Source: Riemerella columbina DSM 16469 (lineage in GTDB: Bacteria; Bacteroidota; Bacteroidia; Flavobacteriales; Weeksellaceae). Taken from it: a stretch of 64,000 bases of DNA. Shown in pieces: positions 1 through 8,634 of the stretch. The stretch's first letter is position 1. Each line of letters begins with the position of its first letter. Under the pieces are notes generated by a model, which saw only the letters and a program-made list of their open reading frames with translations, had not been told where the DNA came from and made no database searches. Both the position numbers and the translations under genes were made by a program. The stretch covers positions 7,285 through 71,284 of the forward strand of contig NZ_KB894240.1 in NCBI RefSeq assembly GCF_000374405.1, given 5' to 3'.

Positions 1-2
1 TT

Positions 3-82
3 AATCATTATAGGGTCTATCTTAGAGGTTGCAGGGTCTATTTTAATACCCGTAGGGTCTGGTTTAGAGGTTGAAATCATTA
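3..82. repeat. Three 21-bp tandem units flanked by an 8-bp direct repeat
   Basis: Three consecutive 21-bp units lie at 11-31, 32-52 and 53-73. Each begins (t/c)agggtct; units 1 and 3 both end ttagaggttg, while unit 2 is more diverged. The array is bracketed by the identical octamer aatcatta at 3-10 and 75-82. A 21-bp period equals seven codons, and the array is open on the plus strand through about base 174, but no start lies inside the window, so coding is undecided. It sits just downstream of the rluD-like stop. Confidence 0.6.
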
Positions 83-99
83 AAAAAATTGATACAGTG

Positions 100-1155
100 C
101 TAATCTTTATCCGCCAAATAAGTTCTCCATCGGTCTACGGCTTGTTGCATATCCTTCGGCATGGGACTTTCAAAATATAGTTCCTCCTTAGTGGTAGGGT
201 GTACAAATCCCAAAGTATGGGCGTGTAGTGCATGGCGAGGCAATACTTCAAACACATTTTTTACAAATTGTTTGTATTTAGGCATATTCACACCTCTTAG
301 GATTTGGTTGCCTTCGTAGCGTTCATCATTAAATAATGTATGCCCAATGTGCTTAAAGTGGGCTCTAATCTGGTGCGTTCTTCCCGTTTCCAGTTTACAT
401 TCTACCCAAGTCATATATCTAAAGCGTTCCAAAACCTTGTAATGGGTAACGGCGTGTTTCCCAAAGCTGCCGTCCTCAAAAACCGCCATCTGCATTCTGT
501 TTTTAAGATGCCTACCGATATGCCCGCGTATAGTCCCCGTATCCTCCTGAAGATTGCCCCAAACAAACGCCCAGTAGAGGCGCTTAGTAGTTCGGTTAAA
601 AAATTGTTTTGCCAAAAAACTCATGGCATATTCGTTTTTAGCTATCACCAATAGCCCAGAGGTATCCTTATCTATACGGTGTACCAGCCCTACTCTATCC
701 AAATCGGTTTTAAGTCCATTTTTTTCAAAATGGTAAGCTAGGGCATTAACTAGTGTACCGTCCCAATTACCAAAGCCTGGGTGGACTACCATGCCCGCCT
801 CTTTGTCTACCACTAGTAAATCCTCATCTTCATAAATGATATTAATGGGAATATCCTGCGGTACAATTACATTTTCGCGGGGTGGGTGCGCCAGCAATAC
901 CGAGATTTCATCGCCTGGCTTTACTCTATAATTTTGTTTTACGGGTTTTCCATTCACCACTACATTCCCTGCTCTGCAAGTTTGAGAGATTTTATTTCGA
1001 GAGGAGTTTTGTCTAAAAATCAGCAGGTATTTATCTATCCTAAGTGGTTCTTGCTTTTTATCTACCACTAAATTAAGGTGTTCATAAAGCCCACTACTTT
1101 CCTCATTATACTCCTCCTCTTGGATATGGTCTTCTAATTCGTCTTGCTCTTTCAT
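100..1155 (-). CDS. rluD: RluA-family 23S rRNA pseudouridine synthase (RluD-like)
   Basis: Predicted cytoplasmic enzyme that isomerises uridines to pseudouridine in rRNA; the RluD type modifies helix 69 of 23S rRNA. The 351-residue protein has an acidic N-terminal extension (about 1-25), an S4 RNA-binding domain (about 38-95) and an RluA catalytic domain. The signature HRIDKDTSG is at residues 159-167, which makes Asp162 the catalytic aspartate. A second family block, GRTHQIRAH, lies further on. ATG start. A hairpin terminator separates it from the upstream PASTA gene, so it may have its own promoter. RluD versus another RluA subgroup is inferred from overall architecture, not proven. Confidence 0.88.
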   Translation of the reverse strand: MKEQDELEDHIQEEEYNEESSGLYEHLNLVVDKKQEPLRIDKYLLIFRQNSSRNKISQTCRAGNVVVNGKPVKQNYRVKPGDEISVLLAHPPRENVIVPQDIPINIIYEDEDLLVVDKEAGMVVHPGFGNWDGTLVNALAYHFEKNGLKTDLDRVGLVHRIDKDTSGLLVIAKNEYAMSFLAKQFFNRTTKRLYWAFVWGNLQEDTGTIRGHIGRHLKNRMQMAVFEDGSFGKHAVTHYKVLERFRYMTWVECKLETGRTHQIRAHFKHIGHTLFNDERYEGNQILRGVNMPKYKQFVKNVFEVLPRHALHAHTLGFVHPTTKEELYFESPMPKDMQQAVDRWRTYLADKD

Positions 1156-1167
1156 TGGTCTTTAGAT

Positions 1168-1197
1168 AAAAGGCTTTGACGGATGCCAAAGCCTTTT
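1168..1197 (-). terminator. Intrinsic terminator after the PASTA gene
   Basis: An 11-bp perfect stem pairs 1168-1178 with 1187-1197 around an 8-nt loop. T-runs lie on both sides, so it could act in either direction. It sits between the PASTA gene stop and the rluD-like start. Confidence 0.7.
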
Positions 1198-1214
1198 TTA
1201 TATATTGTAAGTTA

Positions 1215-2225
1215 TTATTCTATGATGACTTTTTTAGTCTTTGGTTTCTCTTCTGACTTCGGTTTTTGAGGTTCTGAAGTTTTAGGTTTTGCCTCTGGCT
1301 TTTTAGGTTGGTTAGGCACCTCGGATTTAGGTTTAGAAGGCTTTGGCTGTACTTCTGGTGCTGACGGCTCTGGAGCGGCTTCTGGCATATAATCCTCTTC
1401 ATAATAAGACGGTGCTACAGGCTCCAACCTTACTCGATAGATTTGATTTAAACTATTAACCTTTTCCTGCATCTCTGCCAAAGTCTTTTTAGTTGCCCAA
1501 ATATCTACCTGCATACCTTGGTCTCTAAGGCTCCCTGGTGCTGGGTCTTGGTAATACACAATATCCGAGCCATCATTTTTGCCATCTTCGTGCTCTACTA
1601 AACCTATAGAAAAATAAGTTTGTTCAATGATGTTTTTAGCTTGTTCCACCGTCATACCTACTACATTAGGCACGGGGATATTTCTTCTAGGTCCAGAGCC
1701 TATCACCAAATCAATCACTGAAAATCTAGGCAGTGTAGTTCCTGGTTTTAAAGCCATACCATTGTATTTCATCCCAATAACGGCATCGGGCTGGATACTT
1801 GGCTCGTATACGGTATCGCCTACCTTTAGTCCTATTCTTTCCAACTGAGCAAATACAGTATTTTTATAACGGTTTAAGATGTCTGGAACAGTAACGGGTG
1901 CCCAAGTTCTAGGATTAACCTTTAAGCGTACCGAACGGCTTTCTTTAACTCTAGACCCCGCCGATGGGTAAACTTGTAATACTTGGAAAGATTTATATTT
2001 AGGATCATATTTACCACTATCCACTTCGTAATCTAGTCCAGCATCGTCCAAGACTTTAATAGCTTCATGCATCGTCATATTTACAACACTTGGAACTGGT
2101 ACCTCTTTACCATGATTGGTATGTACTTCTAGCCAACAAAAGGTTAGCCATACCAAACCAAATAAAATACCTATTGCAACTACTAAATTCAGTAATACCT
2201 TCCAATGGAAAATAGATTTAAACAT
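1215..2225 (-). CDS. Membrane-anchored PASTA-domain protein without kinase domain
   Basis: The 336-residue protein has a short cytoplasmic N-terminus, one membrane helix (about 10-30) and then three PASTA repeats (about 42-104, 112-176 and 184-246). Each repeat opens with a VP(S/D/N)(V/I) motif followed by a helix. The tail (about 265-336) is rich in Pro, Lys, Glu and Ser. PASTA domains in other bacteria bind muropeptides or the peptidoglycan stem, usually as sensor parts of Ser/Thr kinases or penicillin-binding proteins. Here there is no kinase or transpeptidase domain, so a periplasmic wall-binding or scaffold role is inferred. Stand-alone PASTA proteins of this length are common in Bacteroidota. 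ATG start; candidate promoter at 2250. Confidence 0.8.
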   Translation of the reverse strand: MFKSIFHWKVLLNLVVAIGILFGLVWLTFCWLEVHTNHGKEVPVPSVVNMTMHEAIKVLDDAGLDYEVDSGKYDPKYKSFQVLQVYPSAGSRVKESRSVRLKVNPRTWAPVTVPDILNRYKNTVFAQLERIGLKVGDTVYEPSIQPDAVIGMKYNGMALKPGTTLPRFSVIDLVIGSGPRRNIPVPNVVGMTVEQAKNIIEQTYFSIGLVEHEDGKNDGSDIVYYQDPAPGSLRDQGMQVDIWATKKTLAEMQEKVNSLNQIYRVRLEPVAPSYYEEDYMPEAAPEPSAPEVQPKPSKPKSEVPNQPKKPEAKPKTSEPQKPKSEEKPKTKKVIIE

Positions 2226-2249
2226 AATTTTAAATTATAAACTTTTGAG

Positions 2250-2257
2250 CAAATATA
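2250..2257 (-). promoter_or_regulatory. Candidate minus-7 box TATATTTG for the PASTA gene
   Basis: Matches the Bacteroidota minus-7 consensus TAnnTTTG, 25 bases upstream of the ATG. No clear minus-33 TTTG at standard spacing. Confidence 0.45.
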
Positions 2258-2298
2258 ATACTTTCTGCGGAAGTAGAAGTCATGCTGAAGGGATTAAG

Positions 2299-2862
2299 TT
2301 AAAATCCCGTACTACGCCGAATGGTTTTAAGGGCTAAACTACCAAAAAATCCGCCTAATAAAAACCCAACACTAGCACCAAATACAATATCTAATGGAAA
2401 ATGTACCCCAAGATAAATACGGCTATAAGACACGAATACTGCCCAGAAAAACACCATCGCAGAGAAATAGTTGATTTTTTTCTCAAACAACATCGACATA
2501 AAAGTAGCTATAAAAAAAGTATTAGATGCATGAGCGGAGTAAAAACCATACTGTCCCCCACACTTCACCTCTCTTACTAGCCCTTCCAAAGTAGCATCAT
2601 GGCACGGTCTTAAACGGTGTACGCCTACCTTAAAAATATTAGCCAACTGGTCCGAAACTACAATCCCTAATACAATAAATAGTAGAATATAAAGTACCGA
2701 ACGCTTATCGAAATGCTTTAAAATTAAATAGAGAAAGATAATATACAAAGGAATCCAAGTCAGTTTACCCGAAACCAAAATCCAAAATGCATCAAAGGAT
2801 TCATTTCCCAATTGATTAAGAAACAAAAATAAGGATTTGTCGTATTGAATCAGTTCATGCAT
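2299..2862 (-). CDS. PAP2-family membrane phosphatase
   Basis: Multi-pass inner membrane phosphatase of the PAP2 superfamily, 187 residues. All three phosphatase motifs are present. The KX6RP motif runs from Lys78 to Arg85-Pro86. The second motif reads SAHAS (109-113), with His110 expected as general acid. The third is SRIYLGVHFPLD (147-158), with His154 as nucleophile and Asp158 supporting it. Likely substrates are undecaprenyl pyrophosphate or another lipid phosphate, but the sequence alone does not distinguish them. It starts 4 bases after the tatA stop and is probably cotranscribed with tatA. Confidence 0.85.
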   Translation of the reverse strand: MHELIQYDKSLFLFLNQLGNESFDAFWILVSGKLTWIPLYIIFLYLILKHFDKRSVLYILLFIVLGIVVSDQLANIFKVGVHRLRPCHDATLEGLVREVKCGGQYGFYSAHASNTFFIATFMSMLFEKKINYFSAMVFFWAVFVSYSRIYLGVHFPLDIVFGASVGFLLGGFFGSLALKTIRRSTGF

Positions 2863-2866
2863 ATTA

Positions 2867-3235
2867 TTATTTACGGCTTACAGGACCTTCGTAGGTGTCA
2901 TCATCTTGTGGTGGTAATTTAGGCTGTGGTTTTGGTTGAGCACCATCCAAATCTTTATTCACCATTTCCGATACCTCGGTAATTTGTTTTTTTATATCAT
3001 TAACGGGGTTAATATCCGACACCGAATTTTTAACTTGTTCTATTTCCTTTTTGATATCCGATACTGAGGTATCCGTTTCCTTCATGATTTCGGTTTTGAT
3101 GTCTTCCATCGCCGATTTCATTTTTCTAATGCCATGTCCCAACTCCCTAGCAATTTCAGGAATTTTCTTAGGACCAAATAAAATAACTATCAGTAGTACA
3201 ATGACTACCATTTCGCTAAAACCTAAATCTCCCAT
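2867..3235 (-). CDS. tatA: Twin-arginine translocase subunit TatA/TatB
   Basis: Small single-span component of the Sec-independent (Tat) export channel, 122 residues. One helix covers about residues 6-20. It is followed by the family hinge FGPKKIPEIAREL and an amphipathic helix. The rest is a charged, proline-rich tail ending near PPQDDDTYEGP. The FGPxKxPE hinge is diagnostic for the TatA/TatB family, and the short length favours TatA. No tatC is in the window. The PAP2 gene follows at 4-base spacing. Confidence 0.9.
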   Translation of the reverse strand: MGDLGFSEMVVIVLLIVILFGPKKIPEIARELGHGIRKMKSAMEDIKTEIMKETDTSVSDIKKEIEQVKNSVSDINPVNDIKKQITEVSEMVNKDLDGAQPKPQPKLPPQDDDTYEGPVSRK

Positions 3236-3275
3236 GATGCGAAATTACAAAACTTTGATATAATATCCATTAAAA

Positions 3276-4499
3276 TTAAAACGATTTATTCCTCTTGAAT
3301 ACATAATAAATGAGCACCGCACTAATCATCATCAATATAAAGCCTAATAAAAATGAGGCTCCAGCAAACTCAAACGGCGCTTCATCATGCGTGAAAAAAT
3401 AGAATATATTAGTCATTAATGGTGGCCCAATGATACTGGTAAGGCTTACTAAACTCGTTAAAGCCCCTTGCAAATCGCCTTGTTCGTTAGCAGGAATTTT
3501 GGAAGATATAACCGATTGTAAAGTGGGTCCCGCAATACCGCCCATACAATAAATGCCTAAAATGGCAAACATCATCCAACTTTGATTTGCAAACGCAAAT
3601 AATAACATACCTAAACCGTACAACATCACCCCATAAATAATGCTGCGTTTGTCCCCAATTTTAGGATTAATTTTTCTGATTATCACCCCTTGAACTAATG
3701 CTGTAAGTGCACCCATAACCCCTAATGAAATCCCGACAGTTTTCTCACTCCAATCAAATCGGTACATTCCGAAATAAGTCCAGTTGGTTTGCACCGCATG
3801 AGCCGCAATATAAACCAAAAACCATGCGCCTACTAAGCCAGAAATACTCGGATATTTCTTTAAATGCATGAGTGAACCTACGGGATTTGCACGCTTCCAA
3901 TTAAATGGGCGTCTACGCTCCTTGGGTAAACTTTCTGGCAGTACAAAAAGTCCATAAATAAAATTGATCAAACATAATATTCCTGAAGCTAAAAATGGTA
4001 TTCTAGAACCATATTCTCCTAAAATACCTCCCAAAACAGGCCCTATAATAAAGCCTAATCCAAAAGCCGCCCCTATCATTCCGAAATTTTTGGAACGGTC
4101 TTTTTCTGTACTAATGTCTGCAATATAAGCACTAGCCGTGGTAATGCTAGCCCCCGTAACGCCCGATAACATACGCCCTACAAACAACCATATAATCGTA
4201 GGTGCCCACGCCTGAAGAAAAAAGTTAGCCGAAAAGCCTAACAATGAAAATAAAATAATAGGACGCCGCCCAAATCGGTCACTTAAATTCCCTAATACCG
4301 ATGCAAATATAAACTGCATAGCTGCATAAGAAAAACTGAGCCAGCCTCCATATTTAGACGCCTCGCTGATGTCTCCTTGTATCAGCTCTTCAATCAACTT
4401 TGGAACTACTGGAATAATAATCCCCCAGCCTGTAATATCAATTAATAGAGTGATAAATATAAAGCCGACTGCCGCAGATTTTTTGGATTGGTGCAACAT
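3276..4499 (-). CDS. MFS transporter, TCR/Tet-like family
   Basis: 407-residue transporter with about 12 predicted membrane helices. The N-terminus contains DITGWGIIIPVVP, and the loop 2-3 motif A reads GNLSDRFGRRPI, as in proton-coupled drug exporters of the TetA group. A SGVTGASITTASAYIAD segment resembles the family motif in helix 5. It is chromosomal and lies among housekeeping genes. Many Flavobacteriia carry such TetA-like proteins without proven tetracycline resistance, so substrate and phenotype are unknown. ATG start with its own candidate promoter at 4529. Confidence 0.82.
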   Translation of the reverse strand: MLHQSKKSAAVGFIFITLLIDITGWGIIIPVVPKLIEELIQGDISEASKYGGWLSFSYAAMQFIFASVLGNLSDRFGRRPIILFSLLGFSANFFLQAWAPTIIWLFVGRMLSGVTGASITTASAYIADISTEKDRSKNFGMIGAAFGLGFIIGPVLGGILGEYGSRIPFLASGILCLINFIYGLFVLPESLPKERRRPFNWKRANPVGSLMHLKKYPSISGLVGAWFLVYIAAHAVQTNWTYFGMYRFDWSEKTVGISLGVMGALTALVQGVIIRKINPKIGDKRSIIYGVMLYGLGMLLFAFANQSWMMFAILGIYCMGGIAGPTLQSVISSKIPANEQGDLQGALTSLVSLTSIIGPPLMTNIFYFFTHDEAPFEFAGASFLLGFILMMISAVLIYYVFKRNKSF

Positions 4500-4528
4500 A
4501 GATTTAAATCAATGAATTTTATAGCACA

Positions 4529-4536
4529 CAAAACTA
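4529..4536 (-). promoter_or_regulatory. Candidate minus-7 box TAGTTTTG for the MFS gene
   Basis: Fits TAnnTTTG, 30 bases upstream of the MFS ATG, in the short gap after pdxH. Confidence 0.4.
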
Positions 4537-4553
4537 CTCATAAAAAATGAAAT

Positions 4554-5198
4554 CTAAGGGGCTAATCTTGAGATTTTCCAATCAAAATTTTCATCTAACC
4601 GATAGCGAATACGGTCGTGCAAGCGGTTGGGTCTACCTTGCCAAAATTCTATTTCGTAAGGCTTTGCAATATAACCGCCCCAATGCTCTGGTCTAGGAAT
4701 TTCCTTTCCTTCAAACGCTTGTTCTAAAGTTTTTAATTTTTCCTCCAGAAACATTCGGCCTGGAATGACTTCACTCTGCGGCGATACCAATGCACCTAAT
4801 TGACTCCCTCTAGGGCGAGATGAAAAGTAACCATCACTAAGGTTTTGAGGTAATTTTTCAATATGGGCTTTAATGATAATTTGTCGTTCTAATGGTGGAT
4901 AAAAAAAGTGTAAACAAACCTTCGGTATTTCTGAAATGGCTCGTCCTTTCTGGCTGTTATAATTAGTGTAAAAGATAAAACCTTCCCAAGTGTAAGCTTT
5001 CAGTAAAACCATTCTGGTTCTCGGGCAACCATCGGCATCTACCGTTGAAATTGCCATAGCATTCGCCTCAGAAATAGCTGGATGATTTTCAGCATCTGTA
5101 AACCACTCACGAAATTGTTCAATAGGATTTTCCTTTATTTCACTTTCTATAAGCTGTCCTTTGTCGTAAACTTTTCTTTTATCGTGTAAATCTTCCAT
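4554..5198 (-). CDS. pdxH: Pyridoxamine/pyridoxine 5'-phosphate oxidase
   Basis: FMN-dependent cytoplasmic oxidase that makes pyridoxal 5'-phosphate from PNP or PMP. The 214-residue length is typical. Recognisable parts are the FMN-binding TRMVLLKAYTWEGFIFYTN region, SRPRGSQLGALVSPQS, and the C-terminal substrate/FMN motif FWQGRPNRLHDRIRY, ending in RLAP. It starts 28 bases after the PglE-like aminotransferase stop, a PLP enzyme, so it may be the last gene of the polysaccharide transcript. ATG start. Confidence 0.95.
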   Translation of the reverse strand: MEDLHDKRKVYDKGQLIESEIKENPIEQFREWFTDAENHPAISEANAMAISTVDADGCPRTRMVLLKAYTWEGFIFYTNYNSQKGRAISEIPKVCLHFFYPPLERQIIIKAHIEKLPQNLSDGYFSSRPRGSQLGALVSPQSEVIPGRMFLEEKLKTLEQAFEGKEIPRPEHWGGYIAKPYEIEFWQGRPNRLHDRIRYRLDENFDWKISRLAP

Positions 5199-5226
5199 AT
5201 CTTATTCCATTAGAGTGTGTTATCTA

Positions 5227-6366
5227 CTATCTGGCACTCACAAAATTTTGTACTACCGATTTTATACGCGCTCTATCTTCATCCGTCATATTAGAGCCAG
5301 AGGGCAGACACAAGCCATCATTAAATAATTGCTCTGCTACTTTTTCTCCATAATAAGGTGCATCAGCAAATACGGGTTGTAAGTGCATCGGTTTCCATAG
5401 AGGGCGTGATTCTATATTTTCTTCTAATAAGCGTAAGCGTAAATCTTCTCTGGTAAAACCTGCTTTTTCAGGATTAACAACAATCGCCGAAAGCCAATGA
5501 TTGGAAAAGTAATCTTCTGATGGCTCACTAAACACCTCTACTCCATCGATATCTTTAAACAGCTCCACATAAAAATCATGATTGGCTCGGCGTTGTGTAA
5601 CACGCTCATCTAATACTTCCATTTGTCCACAACCTATCCCCGCACAAATATTACTCATACGGTAATTATAGCCAATCTCTGAGTGCTGGTAGTGTGGGGC
5701 ATTATCTCTTGCTTGGGTAGATAAAAACACCGCCTTGTCTTTTTCTTCCTTAGTTTGACAAACCAAAGCCCCTCCACCTGAAGTCGTGATGATTTTATTG
5801 CCATTGAAACTTAAAATACCCATTTCGCCAAAAGTTCCACATTTTTGTCCTTTATAAGTGCTTCCCAATGCTTCGGCCGCATCCTCAACAATCGGAATAT
5901 CGTATTTGGAAGCCACTGCCATCAATTCATCCATTTTGGCAGGCATTCCGTATAGATGCACTACGATGATTGCTTTTGGCTTCTTACCTTTAGAAATACG
6001 GTCTTCTATCGCTTGCTCCAGTGCTTTGGGACACATATTCCAAGTATCTTTTTCGCTATCTACAAAAATGGGGGTCGCTCCTTGATACACAATCGGATTT
6101 GCTGATGCAGAAAAAGTCATACTCTGACAAATCACCTCATCGCCTGCTTTTACGCCTAAGATGATGAGTGCTAAGTGTAAAGCGGCTGTTCCTGCACTTA
6201 ATGCTGCTACCTCAACTTCTTGTGACAAATAGTTTTTTAAATCATTTTCAAATTGATTGACATTAGGTCCTAATGGTGCTACCCAATTTTCAGCAAATGC
6301 CTCGTTGATATACTTTTGCTCATTTCCTCCCATATGTGGTGAAGAGAGCCATATTTTTGTGTTCAT
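5227..6366 (-). CDS. DegT/DnrJ/EryC1-type sugar aminotransferase (PglE-like)
   Basis: PLP-dependent aminotransferase, 379 residues, that would aminate a 4-keto nucleotide sugar. The PLP-lysine is in SFNGNKIITTSGGGA, and DAAEALGSTYKG is the cofactor-contacting segment. The N-terminus (KIWLSSPHMGGNEQKYI) resembles PglE/WlaK-type UDP-4-amino-sugar aminotransferases. It lies immediately beside PglD-like and PglC-like genes, with a PglF-like dehydratase at the other end of the locus. The likely reaction is therefore UDP-4-keto-6-deoxy-GlcNAc to the 4-amino sugar, on the way to N,N'-diacetylbacillosamine. Substrate assignment is inference. Confidence 0.85.
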   Translation of the reverse strand: MNTKIWLSSPHMGGNEQKYINEAFAENWVAPLGPNVNQFENDLKNYLSQEVEVAALSAGTAALHLALIILGVKAGDEVICQSMTFSASANPIVYQGATPIFVDSEKDTWNMCPKALEQAIEDRISKGKKPKAIIVVHLYGMPAKMDELMAVASKYDIPIVEDAAEALGSTYKGQKCGTFGEMGILSFNGNKIITTSGGGALVCQTKEEKDKAVFLSTQARDNAPHYQHSEIGYNYRMSNICAGIGCGQMEVLDERVTQRRANHDFYVELFKDIDGVEVFSEPSEDYFSNHWLSAIVVNPEKAGFTREDLRLRLLEENIESRPLWKPMHLQPVFADAPYYGEKVAEQLFNDGLCLPSGSNMTDEDRARIKSVVQNFVSAR

Positions 6367-6369
6367 ATT

Positions 6370-6969
6370 TTATATTTTCTTTACTTTAATTATTTTCCCT
6401 GGATTACCTACAACAGTTGCACCATCTGGTACATCTTTAATAATTACTGCACCTGCACCTATTGTTGCCCATTTGCCTATTTTAATTTTGGGTATTACGC
6501 TGGCTCCTATACCAATGTGCGTCCCCTCTCCAACAGAAACATTGCCCGCCAAAGCGGCATTAGGTGAAATGTGTACAAAATCTTGGATTTGGCAATCGTG
6601 CTCCACAATAGCAGAAGTATTTATAATACAGTGTTTTCCTATTTTAGCATCGGAATTTACAACTGCATTAGCCATAACCACAGTACCTGCGCCAATTTTT
6701 GATTTATGGGAAATAACGGCATTTTTATGAATGGCTATTTGATATTGGAATTTGTATTTTTCAGCAAAAATTTTCCTTACATTATTATTCCCAATTGCAA
6801 TGATTGCTTCTAATTTTTCATCTGGCAATAGGTTATTTTTTTTAACAGGAATTCCATACAAATCCTCGTGTTTAGGATTATCCTCATAAACTGCCTGAAT
6901 ATGAATATCATTGCCTTGCAAAATATCCAAAATAACTTTTGCGTGTCCTCCTGCTCCAAATAAAATCAT
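6370..6969 (-). CDS. NeuD/PglD-type sugar acetyltransferase
   Basis: 199-residue acetyl-CoA-dependent acyltransferase. It has an N-terminal Rossmann-like sugar nucleotide domain (GAGGHAKVILDIL near residue 5) and a left-handed beta-helix of hexapeptide repeats (about 90-190). His in VEHDCQIQDF is the expected catalytic base region. The PglD type N-acetylates UDP-4-amino-sugars. It lies 3 bases upstream of the PglE-like start, and its own ATG overlaps the stop of the preceding gene, which indicates translational coupling within the operon. Confidence 0.85.
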   Translation of the reverse strand: MILFGAGGHAKVILDILQGNDIHIQAVYEDNPKHEDLYGIPVKKNNLLPDEKLEAIIAIGNNNVRKIFAEKYKFQYQIAIHKNAVISHKSKIGAGTVVMANAVVNSDAKIGKHCIINTSAIVEHDCQIQDFVHISPNAALAGNVSVGEGTHIGIGASVIPKIKIGKWATIGAGAVIIKDVPDGATVVGNPGKIIKVKKI

Positions 6970-7574
6970 TATAAATTACCTTTAAATTCTTCCGAAGTGG
7001 CTTGTCCTTGCTCGTTGATACCTTCGGACTTTACCACCTTCAAAATGGTTAGAAATATTATTTTTAAATCTAACAAAAAACTGATGTTCTCTACATACCA
7101 AACATCGTACTCAAACTTCTTCTCCCAACTGATGCTATTCCTACCATTGACTTGTGCCCAGCCTGTAATACCGGGCTTCACTTCATTTCTTCTTCGTTGG
7201 AAATCATTGTAAAGTTGCAAATATTCTGGCAAAAGTGGGCGAGGTCCAACGAGGGACATATCGCCTTTTATAACATTGAGCAATTGGGGAATTTCATCTA
7301 AGGAAGTTTTTCTTACAAATCGCCCTATTTTCGTTAATCGTTCTGCATCGGGTAATAAGTTTCCATTTGCATCTTTTTTGTCATTCATCGTTTTGAATTT
7401 GATGATTCTAAAAATACGCTCATTCTTTCCTGGTCGTAACTGAAAGAAAAAAGGTTTCCCCTCATTAGCAATTACCAACAAAACGGTTACTATCAAAAAT
7501 ATAGGCAATAAGATTACAAAACCTATTAGGGATAGGGAAAAATCTAGTAATCGTTTAATGTAATTTTTGTACAT
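6969..7574 (-). CDS. Priming phosphoglycosyl transferase (PglC-like)
   Basis: Monotopic phosphoglycosyl transferase, 201 residues from the chosen start, that would load the first sugar phosphate onto undecaprenyl phosphate. One N-terminal membrane segment (about 10-30) is followed by KFKTMNDKKD, the catalytic Asp-Glu dyad in SLDEIPQLLNVIKGDMS, and GPRPLL. The ATG at 7574 (MYKNYIKRLLDF) is preferred over the in-frame start at 7619. It leaves a 4-base gap after the upstream stop instead of a 41-base overlap, and MYK-like starts are usual for the family. With PglD/E/F-like neighbours, diNAcBac-phosphate is the likely substrate. Confidence 0.85.
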   Translation of the reverse strand: MYKNYIKRLLDFSLSLIGFVILLPIFLIVTVLLVIANEGKPFFFQLRPGKNERIFRIIKFKTMNDKKDANGNLLPDAERLTKIGRFVRKTSLDEIPQLLNVIKGDMSLVGPRPLLPEYLQLYNDFQRRRNEVKPGITGWAQVNGRNSISWEKKFEYDVWYVENISFLLDLKIIFLTILKVVKSEGINEQGQATSEEFKGNL

Positions 7575-7578
7575 GATT

Positions 7579-8634
7579 TTAGTTAATTGACTTAAAAAAT
7601 AAATAAAGTTGAACCCCAAAGATAAGCAAGGTTTGTAATATAATAAGATTTCTTTTGAAAGTTTGCTTACTAATACTTAAGGCATAAACAACTATAAAAG
7701 TATTCGACAGCATCATATATCTCGAAAAAGTATTTGGAAAAAGCACACAGACCAAACAAGGGACTACTACTAACATAAAATATTTATTATAGATTAGATA
7801 CGACTTAATATCCCTATAAAATAGTATAAAAAAACTAATCATTAAACTGTATGTGTATAAAAAGAATAAAAATATTGATTCCCATTCCCTTTCATATAAT
7901 AACTTGATAAAAATATCTGTCTTCCTTATGTAAAAATCGACTTTTAGAAAAAGATTGTATGGCAACACACTTTCTAAATATTTGGTTGGCATTAATTTTA
8001 CCAATACAATCAAAAAACAAAGAATAATGGAAATTAAATATTGTAGTTTTAAAATTTTCGATTTACTCCATCCAATTCTTAACAAAAAAAAGAAACTAAT
8101 AAAGACTAATAAATAGATATAAGTACTATAGTGAAACAATCCAGCATATAACAATAATAATATTGTAATCCAGTATTTCTTCTTATGAATAAAAACAAAA
8201 GATAGAGCTACAAAAGATAAGGCATGAATATTCCGAACTCCTGAAAGAATTGCAAATAAATTTAATGAACAAAAAATAATGAAATATAAAAGAGTAGGAG
8301 GATTTTGTTTAACACATTGGCGATAGATATAACGAAAAATATATAAAAAATTGAAGACTGTAATATAAGTTACTGGCAAAAAAAACAGAAAAATAGGCAA
8401 ATTTAATTTTGCTAATAACAATAGCCAAACAAGAGGTATATAATCAGGACTTTTGATAAATACCTTTTGAATTTTAATACTTAATAAATCAAAATCACCA
8501 AAAACAGAATAATATCCATAGAAGTGATTTAAATCATAAGTAGGTGGTGGCGTATATAAGCATATACCTATAGCATAGATAAGAGGCAATAAAAAAAATA
8601 CTATCTCCTTATTTAGATTTTTATTGGATTCCAT
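7579..8634 (-). CDS. EpsG-family polytopic membrane protein, second polymerase candidate
   Basis: 351-residue integral membrane protein with about ten hydrophobic helices. An early periplasmic segment contains TPPPTYDLNHFYGYYS, and SGVRNIHALSFVALSF lies mid-protein. This layout resembles EpsG-like proteins, thought to polymerise or help export exopolysaccharide. A separate Wzy-like protein is encoded at 10919, so this one could be a second polymerase or a length/linkage factor. The overlap with the upstream GT4 gene (8621-8634) marks tight operon packing. Sequence is very AT-rich. Family call moderate; exact function unknown. Confidence 0.6.
   Translation of the reverse strand: MESNKNLNKEIVFFLLPLIYAIGICLYTPPPTYDLNHFYGYYSVFGDFDLLSIKIQKVFIKSPDYIPLVWLLLLAKLNLPIFLFFLPVTYITVFNFLYIFRYIYRQCVKQNPPTLLYFIIFCSLNLFAILSGVRNIHALSFVALSFVFIHKKKYWITILLLLYAGLFHYSTYIYLLVFISFFFLLRIGWSKSKILKLQYLISIILCFLIVLVKLMPTKYLESVLPYNLFLKVDFYIRKTDIFIKLLYEREWESIFLFFLYTYSLMISFFILFYRDIKSYLIYNKYFMLVVVPCLVCVLFPNTFSRYMMLSNTFIVVYALSISKQTFKRNLIILQTLLIFGVQLYLFFKSIN

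Noticed and set aside
340-654. Plus-strand open frame opposite the rluD-like gene
   Set aside because: It is antisense to a strongly conserved catalytic domain and shows no family motifs; treated as a shadow frame. The same reasoning removed other frames lying opposite or inside clear genes.
3276-4499. Calling the MFS gene a tetracycline resistance gene
   Set aside because: It lies in housekeeping context without a tetR partner or mobile element; family membership alone does not show resistance.
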